Shown here: piece by piece, positions 1-5,335 of the stretch | Layout: every line of letters starts with the position of its first letter | How positions within the stretch are numbered: the first letter of the stretch is position 1 | From: JABWCE01 sp964355045 | GTDB lineage: Bacteria > Bacteroidota > Bacteroidia > NS11-12g > UBA9320 | Direction: 5' to 3' | NCBI GenBank assembly: GCA_964355045.1 | Contig: CAYHCM010000160.1 | Location: 1-7,787, forward strand | Length of the DNA: 7,787 nt | Notes under the pieces: model-generated | Told to the model about the DNA's origin: nothing | Database searches by the model: none | What the model saw: only the letters and a program-made list of their open reading frames with translations | Made by a program: the position numbers and the translations under genes

Positions 1-1713
1 GGTTTTTTAAATCAAGACCTTCTATCCTATGAAAGCAATGAACCGATTGTGAATGTAGCCATGCAGGCATTTGAAAGGCAATTATTTTTAGAATCTGAGA
101 TTGATAAACTTTTAAAAATTGTAGAAACCGATTATTCCGAAGATAATCTTCATAAATTGGGCGAAATGCAGGAAGAGTTTTTGCATAGCGATGGCTATGA
201 TATTCGGTATAAAACGGAAGAGATACTGGAAGGTCTTGGATTTACCACTGCCGATTTAAAACGTCCATTATCTGAATTTTCGGGAGGATGGCGAATGAGG
301 GTGATGCTTGCAAAAATGCTGTTGATGAAGCCCCAATTATTATTGCTTGATGAGCCTACGAATCACCTGGATTTACCGAGTATTGAATGGTTGGAAACCT
401 ATTTGACTGGTTATGAAGGAACCGTAATTATTGTTTCTCACGATAGATATTTTTTGAACCGAATGGTTACCAAAATTGTTGAAATTGCCAATCAAAAAGT
501 TTACCAATACACCGGAAATTTTGAAGAATATTTGGAACAAAAAGTGGAACGGGATGATTTGCAAACCCGACAATACGAAAACCAACAGGATTATATACGG
601 CAGCAGGAACGATTTATTACACGATTTAAGGCCAAAGCCAGCAAGTCAACGTTGGTACAAAGCCGCGTTAAAATGTTGGATAAATTGGATTTGGTAGAAG
701 CAGTCGTTCAGGACAATTCCAAAATAAATATACGATTTAATATTTTGAAAGAACCCGGAAAGGTAATTTGTGAATTAAAAAATGTGAGCAAATCCTATGG
801 CCCGATTGATATATTAAAAAAGACAAATATTTTGCTTGACCGGGGCGATAGAATTGCACTGATTGGTGCCAACGGAAAAGGAAAGAGTACAGTTTTGCGA
901 ATAATTGCCGGAACGGAAAGCCATACCGGTGAACGGGTAATGGGTTATAATCTTATCCAATCGTTTTATGCCCAGCATCAATTGGAAAGTTTGAATTTAG
1001 AAAATGATGTAATTCAGGAATTAGCGAGCTTTGCCACCAATAAAACAGAAGGAGATTTACGGGGACTACTCGGAGGATTTTTGTTTCAGGGTGATGATGT
1101 TTTTAAAAAAATAAAAGTATTGAGTGGGGGAGAAAAAGCGCGTGTTTCATTAGCTAAAATGGTAACCACAGGAGCTAACTTTTTGGTGCTGGATGAACCT
1201 ACAAACCACCTTGACATGCAAAGCATCGACATTTTGATTGATGTATTTAATGATTACGCAGGAAGCTTTATCGTGGTGAGCCACGACAGGCATTTTGTGA
1301 GCCAGATAGCTAATAAAATCTGGTGGATTGAAGACAATCAGATTAAGGAATACCCAGGAACCTACGCCGAGTTTGAGCCCTGGAATCATCAACGATTGAA
1401 AAATAAAACTGCCTCAAAATCAGAAACGAAAGAATCCGCCATAGTTCATGTGAAACCGAAAGCTGAAAATTTACCGCACAGAGATACACTTGTAAAAGCT
1501 TTAAAAAAACAAATTGATGGTTTGGATATTGATATAGCAACCTTTAAAAAAGAAATTGATAATTGCGAAGCCGAAATGACCAAAGAATCGGTTTATACCA
1601 ATGCGATGGAACTTAAAACTATTTCTCAAACTGTTACCAAACTGAAACACGAATTGGTTGAGAAAGAACAGGAATATGAAACAGCCTTTGAGGAATTGAT
1701 GGGATTGGAGTGA
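1..1713 (+). CDS. ABC-F family ATPase, 5' end cut off by the window
   Basis: This is a tandem ATP-binding cassette protein without membrane segments. ABC-F proteins act at the ribosomal E site in translation, and some give antibiotic resistance. The reading frame is open to base 1, and the residues before the GTG at 49 (GFLNQDLLSYES) fit the family, so 49 is not the true start; 570 residues are visible. Domain 1 has lost its Walker A. It keeps the signature SEFSGGWR (residues 91-98), Walker B with catalytic E118 in LDEPTNHLD, and the H-loop H147. A charged helical linker (about 155-235, QQERFITRFKAKASK) is the inter-domain arm that contacts tRNA in this family. Domain 2 is complete: Walker A GANGKGKS (289-296), LSGGEKAR (from 374), E399 and H428. 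The tail from about 470 is a charged, coiled-coil-like C-terminal domain as in Uup. Both catalytic glutamates are intact, so it should be active. The exact subfamily is not assignable here. Confidence 0.96.
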   Translation, partial: GFLNQDLLSYESNEPIVNVAMQAFERQLFLESEIDKLLKIVETDYSEDNLHKLGEMQEEFLHSDGYDIRYKTEEILEGLGFTTADLKRPLSEFSGGWRMRVMLAKMLLMKPQLLLLDEPTNHLDLPSIEWLETYLTGYEGTVIIVSHDRYFLNRMVTKIVEIANQKVYQYTGNFEEYLEQKVERDDLQTRQYENQQDYIRQQERFITRFKAKASKSTLVQSRVKMLDKLDLVEAVVQDNSKINIRFNILKEPGKVICELKNVSKSYGPIDILKKTNILLDRGDRIALIGANGKGKSTVLRIIAGTESHTGERVMGYNLIQSFYAQHQLESLNLENDVIQELASFATNKTEGDLRGLLGGFLFQGDDVFKKIKVLSGGEKARVSLAKMVTTGANFLVLDEPTNHLDMQSIDILIDVFNDYAGSFIVVSHDRHFVSQIANKIWWIEDNQIKEYPGTYAEFEPWNHQRLKNKTASKSETKESAIVHVKPKAENLPHRDTLVKALKKQIDGLDIDIATFKKEIDNCEAEMTKESVYTNAMELKTISQTVTKLKHELVEKEQEYETAFEELMGLE

Positions 1714-1805
1714 ATAGAAAATGGAAATTTGAGATTAGAAATTTGAAAAATCAAACTGTTAGAATTATTTGTGGTTTTTTTTTGAAAAAAATATTAAAAA
1801 AAAAA

Positions 1806-1837
1806 TTGTTTTTCTGCACGTATGAATATTATATTTG
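1806..1837 (+). promoter_or_regulatory. Bacteroidota-type promoter of the toxin-antitoxin operon
   Basis: A perfect TAnnTTTG -7 element (TATATTTG, 1830-1837) lies 21 bp downstream of a TTG (1806-1808) that can serve as the -33 element. This is the known promoter pattern of Bacteroides and Flavobacterium. Transcription should begin near 1842-1845, about 15 bases before the ATG at 1859, leaving a very short leader with no Shine-Dalgarno sequence. The element sits inside a two-copy repeat, which suggests that a regulator competes with RNA polymerase here. Confidence 0.7.
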
Positions 1838-1853
1838 CACGTGTAAAATATTA
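1815..1853 (+). repeat. Two direct repeats overlapping the promoter; likely autoregulatory operator
   Basis: Copy 1 is TGCACGTATGAATATTA (1815-1831) and copy 2 is TGCACGTGTAAAATATTA (1836-1853). They differ by two substitutions and one inserted base. The ACGT cores are centred 21 bp apart, two helical turns, so both would face the same side of DNA. Around copy 2 the bases form a palindrome TTTnCACGTGnAAA (1834-1847) covering the end of the -7 element and the expected transcription start. Type II antitoxins with ribbon-helix-helix folds commonly repress their own operon by binding such paired sites. That this antitoxin binds here is inference. Confidence 0.6.
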
Positions 1854-1858
1854 GAAAT

Positions 1859-2107
1859 ATGAAAAACAAAAAAACAAAACTTACCCTTACCATTGATAAG
1901 GAAATCCTTAAGCAAGTGAAAGAGTACGCCCTGATTGAAGAAGATGTTATTTCGCATATGGTTTCAGATTATTTAGAAACCTATATCACAGTTAAAAAAA
2001 ACAAGGCCGAAGGCAAAGAACCTTTTTTTAATGCGGATATTTCCGCTCTTTCAGGTTCTTTTAAATTGGGTAAAAAGCGGGATTATAAAAAAGAATACAA
2101 ATCCTGA
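1859..2107 (+). CDS. DUF6364-like antitoxin (ribbon-helix-helix type)
   Basis: An 82-residue, highly charged protein that should be the antitoxin of the PIN-domain toxin encoded next to it. The N-terminus shows the ribbon-helix-helix pattern: a lysine-rich start, an alternating strand KLTLTID (residues 7-13), helix 1 (about 14-26, KEILKQVKEYALI), a turn, then helix 2 (about 30-43, VISHMVSDYLETYI). Residues 55-82 contain LSGSFKLGKK followed by DYKKEY. This is the usual region that wraps the toxin and is disordered when free. The ATG is preceded by the operon promoter at a distance that leaves almost no leader. Its stop codon shares a base with the toxin start (TGATG), which couples translation and favours antitoxin excess. 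The assignment rests on recognised sequence pattern and gene order. Confidence 0.82.
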   Translation: MKNKKTKLTLTIDKEILKQVKEYALIEEDVISHMVSDYLETYITVKKNKAEGKEPFFNADISALSGSFKLGKKRDYKKEYKS

Positions 2108-2529
2108 TGCGTACTTTTTTTATAGATGCCAATGTAATTATTGATTGGCTAAATTCTGAATCTGTAGATAATAAATTATGTACGCAATGTATTGAAACGA
2201 TTGTTGGATTATATAAAAAACCGATGGTTTCTTGCACCAGCATTGCTATTTCATATTATTTAATTTCGAAAGAGTATAAGAATAAACCGATGGTAGCTGA
2301 AAAGCTTCAAAAGGCTTTTTCATTTTTTGATATTTCCACCGAGAATGAGGAAGTGGGTAGAAAAGCTCTTTATTCTAATTTACCTGATTTGGAAGATGCC
2401 ATCCAATATCATTCAGCCATTCTCAGCAAAGCTGATGCAATTATTACTTTTAACGGCCATGATTTTTTTGGTTCTAAAATTCCGGTGATGCACCCCGCTG
2501 AGTTTTTGCATCTTCACACCATTCATTAA
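2107..2529 (+). CDS. PIN-domain toxin, VapC-like putative endoribonuclease
   Basis: A 140-residue protein with the PIN nuclease fold: FIDANVIIDWL at the N-terminus (D7), LPDLEDAIQYHSA in the centre (D94, D97), and ADAIITFNGHDF near the end (D110, D119), closing with the typical IPVMHPAEFL strand and helix. PIN toxins cleave tRNA, rRNA or mRNA with a Mg-binding acidic cluster, and D7, D97 and D119 are the likely ligands. The second conserved acidic (or Asn) position, in the segment SIAISYYL (45-52), appears to be a hydrophobic or small residue (I48 or S49). This could weaken metal binding or be a family trait. The length is normal. The start overlaps the antitoxin stop by one base, so expression should depend on antitoxin translation. 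The RNA target cannot be told from sequence. Confidence 0.85.
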   Translation: MRTFFIDANVIIDWLNSESVDNKLCTQCIETIVGLYKKPMVSCTSIAISYYLISKEYKNKPMVAEKLQKAFSFFDISTENEEVGRKALYSNLPDLEDAIQYHSAILSKADAIITFNGHDFFGSKIPVMHPAEFLHLHTIH

Positions 2530-2531
2530 AA

Positions 2532-2864
2532 ATGAAGAAGATCTTATTAAACTTTCTATTTATAATAATCAGTTTTCCTGTTTTAGCCAATCACGGTGTG
2601 CAGGCATTAGGGGCATTAATCCCAATTTTCATTTTTGCAGGAGGAATAGCGTTGATGACCGTTATTAGTTTTTGTTATAGTATTTATAATATTAAGAAAA
2701 AAAGTAAAACCATCAGGATTTGGAACCTGATTTTACTCATACCCGCTATTGGCCTAGCTTTTGGGCTATTTTATATCAAACCTATAACAGGATATTTAGC
2801 TGGTCTTTTTATTTTACTTAAAGGTATTTTAATTTATTTCGGTTTTTCTAGAAAGCAATCATAG
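2532..2864 (+). CDS. Small multi-pass membrane protein, first of a tandem pair; function unknown
   Basis: I do not recognise this 110-residue protein. It begins with a signal-like segment (residues 4-19) ending FPVLA, with a plausible cleavage site after A19. Three hydrophobic spans follow, about 27-52, 63-82 and 85-105. A strongly basic loop, NIKKKSKTIR (53-62), lies between the first two. By the positive-inside rule that loop and the C-terminal RK are cytoplasmic. It starts 2 bp after the toxin stop, so it should be transcribed with the toxin-antitoxin operon, although ordinary modules end with the toxin. It is a paralogue of the protein encoded at 2949-3290: the basic loop and the following IRxWNxIL match at 11 of 16 positions. 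No catalytic motif is visible. Confidence 0.75.
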   Translation: MKKILLNFLFIIISFPVLANHGVQALGALIPIFIFAGGIALMTVISFCYSIYNIKKKSKTIRIWNLILLIPAIGLAFGLFYIKPITGYLAGLFILLKGILIYFGFSRKQS

Positions 2865-2935
2865 AAAAAATAAGGGGTTTTGTCCAGAGGGGATACTTTA
2901 AAGTTTTTAAAACAGTTCTTATTTTAAAACAATGG

Positions 2936-2943
2936 TATTTTTG
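2936..2943 (+). promoter_or_regulatory. Possible -7 promoter element just before the second small membrane gene
   Basis: TATTTTTG matches the TAnnTTTG consensus and ends 5 bp before the ATG at 2949. Transcription would start at or within a few bases of the start codon, giving a leaderless or nearly leaderless message. No convincing TTG lies at the expected -33 distance, so support is moderate. The same ten bases, TATTTTTGAA, stand in the same place before the gene at 5336. Confidence 0.4.
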
Positions 2944-2948
2944 AAGAA

Positions 2949-3290
2949 ATGAAAAAGCTAATAATTTGCATCTCATTATTATTTTTTGGTTTTCAAGGTT
3001 TTGCTGCTAAAAACTTTGGAAGTTTTGATTTGAATGGCTGGCAAACCTTTTGTTTATTAATCTGCCTTTTGTTTTTACTTCTATTTCCAATTAATTTCCT
3101 TTCTTGTATTGATAATATCAAAAGAAAAAATAAAAGAATCAGAACTTGGAATATTATTTTAAGTTTCACCTCTCTTTTTATTACGTGCCTAGTTTTTACT
3201 ATTTCATCAGTTTATGGTTTTATTGGAGGATTAGCTATCTTTCTTCAATGTATATTCATCTACTTAAGTTATCCCAAAACCACAATTTGA
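2949..3290 (+). CDS. Small multi-pass membrane protein, second of a tandem pair; function unknown
   Basis: A 113-residue paralogue of the preceding small membrane protein, with no function that I recognise. It has a signal-like N-terminus (residues 4-18, cleavage plausible after A19 or A20), a hydrophobic span at about 33-52, the shared basic loop NIKRKNKRIRTWN (56-68), then spans at about 69-86 and 89-106. The predicted arrangement is the same as in its sister: basic loop inside and three spans after signal removal. An 84-bp gap with a promoter-like element separates it from the first copy. Its stop codon TGA overlaps a TTG that probably starts the dikinase-like gene (TTGA at 3287-3290). It may therefore be a membrane partner co-translated with that protein. 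The conserved match to its sister up to the C-terminus shows that this frame, not the overlapping +2 frame, is the coding one here. Confidence 0.75.
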   Translation: MKKLIICISLLFFGFQGFAAKNFGSFDLNGWQTFCLLICLLFLLLFPINFLSCIDNIKRKNKRIRTWNIILSFTSLFITCLVFTISSVYGFIGGLAIFLQCIFIYLSYPKTTI

Positions 3291-5263
3291 GAAAGATTTT
3301 TAAATACATCCTCATTGCCTTTGGGTTGCTGCTTACCATTAGTTGTATTGTTTATTATTCCAATAAAAATCCAGGCCCAAAAGCAAGTAATCTTCCTAAT
3401 GACAAGGCTGAGAGGTATTATGGTTCATTAAAAAGTTATTCCGATTTTGTAAAACTTAGCGGTGAACCTTTAAGCAAAAAGTTTAACGATGTGATTTCGA
3501 TAAAAGTAGTTTACAAAATACGAACCGGAAATTTATATTTTATCAATTCGGCAAAGTATCTGTTTCATTATCAATTTTGCAATGAAGTATTAGGTTTTAA
3601 AGGCGATTTGCTGGCTTTTAATCACTCTAACTATGGTGATAACTTGGATCAGGAATATTATTTGGCCAATATAAATTACTACCGGGCTTTAAATAAATAT
3701 GCGCTTGAATTTACCAGCAGCACACGTTATAGTGCCAAACAAATAAAGGAATTATTTAATATTGTTACTGAAAATTCTTATTTTAAAGACTCCTTAAATC
3801 TACTGGTAAGTTCTGATTTTTTGAATAATCTTGACAAAAATGGCGAATTAAATTTACCCAAAATATATCCATCTCAAATTTATAAAGGGCAAAAATACCA
3901 GGCATTACAAACCGGAATTAGTTATGGGATTCTTAAAGAAGTGAATGATTTGGAAAAGGAATATACCCAAATAAAACCACAGGATATTATCATAATAAAA
4001 GGCACGCCCATCAATGTTCCGCTTTGTCAGGGGATTATTACCAATGATTTTCAAACGCCGTTTTCGCATATAAATGCGCTTTGCCACAATCGTAAAATAC
4101 CTGCTGCGGCTGATATTAAAATTTGGAACAAAGATTTTGATAAATTGATTGGTAAGCCGGTTAAGTTGATAGTGAGTGATACAGGAATTAATATTTTACC
4201 TACAACATTGGATAAACTCACCAAATTTTTAAAATCAAAAAATAATATAAAACCTCAAAATCTTTCATTTAATTTAACAGAAAAACGATTGCTGTTGGTT
4301 TCACAATTTACGCTTGAAAGTAAAAAAAGTATTGGAAACAAAGCCGCTGGATTTGGTGAATTATATAAAATAGTAAAACGCAATTCTAAACTTTTTAAAA
4401 CGCCTGAAGCAGCTTTTGCCATTCCATTTTTTTATTATAATCAGCATATTTCCAATACAGCTATAAAGAAAGAAATTGACAAATTATTTAAAAATTCTAT
4501 TTATACCCAAAATACCGACAGTCTGAAAAAGCAACTGAAACGGATACGTAAGACCATAAAAGATGAACCAATAAATACCCTTTTGTACAATAAAGTTTGT
4601 GCAATAATAAAAGAAAATAATATGGGCAATAGTTACCGGTTTCGCAGCAGCAGCAATGCCGAAGATGCCGAAAATTTTAGCGGAGCAGGATTGTATGAAA
4701 GCAAAACAGGTATATTGGGCGATGATAAAAAATCCATTGATAAAGCCATAAAAGCCGTGTGGGCCAGTGCCTGGAAATATGAAGCATTTGCCGAACGACA
4801 GTATTTTGGGATAAATCATCTCAGCATGAAAATGGGGATATTGGTTCATAAAAATTTTGAAGATGAAGCATCAAACGGTGTGGTAATAACAAAAAATCTA
4901 TACCGGGAAGATTTTGGAGGATTTACGGTAAATGTTCAAAAAGGCGAAGTGAGTGTGGTATCTCCGCCTGATGGGGTAACCTGTGAACAATTTGTTTGCA
5001 CGGCTTCAAGCGATATGGATGTTTTTTCGGGGGGAGTAAATATTGATTATATCACTTACAGCTCCATTAGCGGCAATGCACCTTTGCTTACCAAAAAGCA
5101 GATTGAAGTTTTATTTAATTCGCTTTCATCCATAAAAATGCATTTTTATAAAAAAACATATTGGGGCTTAAATGTTGATTATAACAATTTTGGATTGGAT
5201 ATTGAATTTAAGTTTGATAAAACCGGGATGCTGTATGTGAAGCAGGTGCGAGCTTATAATTAA
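3287..5263 (+). CDS. Membrane-anchored PEP synthase/dikinase-like protein (phosphohistidine domain, then ATP-binding domain)
   Basis: About 658 residues from the TTG at 3287, which overlaps the upstream stop as TTGA. ATG codons at 3248 and 3146 are in frame but would overlap the upstream gene out of frame. The N-terminus (RKIFKY, then a hydrophobic span at 7-24) is an anchor or signal; C20 in TISC is only a weak lipobox. Residues about 60-220 form a module of unknown role (YKIRTGNLYFINSAKYLFHY). The swivelling domain starts near 231 and holds GIITNDFQTPFSH with H261 as the likely phosphorylated histidine. An ATP-binding domain of the PPDK N-terminal type follows: IGNKAAGFGE (349-358, K352), RFRSSSNAED (451-460, R453) and a closing DIEFKF/KQVRAY (E640, Q653, R655). 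The PEP/pyruvate barrel is absent. Dikinases of this kind move the beta-phosphate of ATP through histidine to an acceptor; here the acceptor is unknown. I recall similar uncharacterised proteins in other bacteria, including myxobacteria. Confidence 0.85.
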   Translation: MRKIFKYILIAFGLLLTISCIVYYSNKNPGPKASNLPNDKAERYYGSLKSYSDFVKLSGEPLSKKFNDVISIKVVYKIRTGNLYFINSAKYLFHYQFCNEVLGFKGDLLAFNHSNYGDNLDQEYYLANINYYRALNKYALEFTSSTRYSAKQIKELFNIVTENSYFKDSLNLLVSSDFLNNLDKNGELNLPKIYPSQIYKGQKYQALQTGISYGILKEVNDLEKEYTQIKPQDIIIIKGTPINVPLCQGIITNDFQTPFSHINALCHNRKIPAAADIKIWNKDFDKLIGKPVKLIVSDTGINILPTTLDKLTKFLKSKNNIKPQNLSFNLTEKRLLLVSQFTLESKKSIGNKAAGFGELYKIVKRNSKLFKTPEAAFAIPFFYYNQHISNTAIKKEIDKLFKNSIYTQNTDSLKKQLKRIRKTIKDEPINTLLYNKVCAIIKENNMGNSYRFRSSSNAEDAENFSGAGLYESKTGILGDDKKSIDKAIKAVWASAWKYEAFAERQYFGINHLSMKMGILVHKNFEDEASNGVVITKNLYREDFGGFTVNVQKGEVSVVSPPDGVTCEQFVCTASSDMDVFSGGVNIDYITYSSISGNAPLLTKKQIEVLFNSLSSIKMHFYKKTYWGLNVDYNNFGLDIEFKFDKTGMLYVKQVRAYN

Positions 5264-5320
5264 TTTTGGCTCTATATGAAATTGAACGGGTAATTGAATT
5301 TAACCTTTCTTTATTTTAAG

Positions 5321-5328
5321 TATTTTTG
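5321..5328 (+). promoter_or_regulatory. Possible -7 promoter element just before the GT-C-like gene
   Basis: TATTTTTG fits TAnnTTTG and ends 7 bp before the ATG at 5336. The best upstream TTG (5294-5296) is 24 bp away, slightly longer than usual. An in-frame TGA at 5327-5329 rules out an upstream start, so a promoter here would give a message with practically no leader. The alternative is read-through from the dikinase-like gene, 72 bp upstream. Confidence 0.4.
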
Positions 5329-5335
5329 AAACCGG

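Noticed and set aside
49..51. GTG at 49 as start of the ABC-F gene
   Set aside because: The frame is open to base 1, the preceding residues fit ABC-F proteins, and the first Walker A must lie upstream.
1724..1755. Repeated GAAATTTGA (1724-1732, 1738-1746) and the small hairpin TTTGA-AAAA-TCAAA (1742-1755) as a terminator
   Set aside because: The stem is only 5 AT-rich pairs and no T-run follows directly; in such AT-rich sequence this is expected by chance.
1775..1815. Homopolymer-rich stretch with long T and A runs as a functional element or phase-variable tract
   Set aside because: It lies outside coding sequence; the runs of about 9-10 bases could vary in length, but they lie upstream of the promoter's -33 element and nothing in the sequence shows a switch.
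3146..3286. N-terminal extension of the dikinase-like protein to an ATG at 3146
   Set aside because: It is out of frame with a gene whose match to its upstream paralogue continues to its stop; the extension is aromatic-rich shadow translation with no family features.
4484..4849. Minus-strand 121-codon open frame, and shorter antisense frames at 373-585, 1150-1540, 2061-2243, 3905-4087 and 6867-7103
   Set aside because: All lie opposite well-supported genes and their translations show no recognisable pattern; they are shadows.
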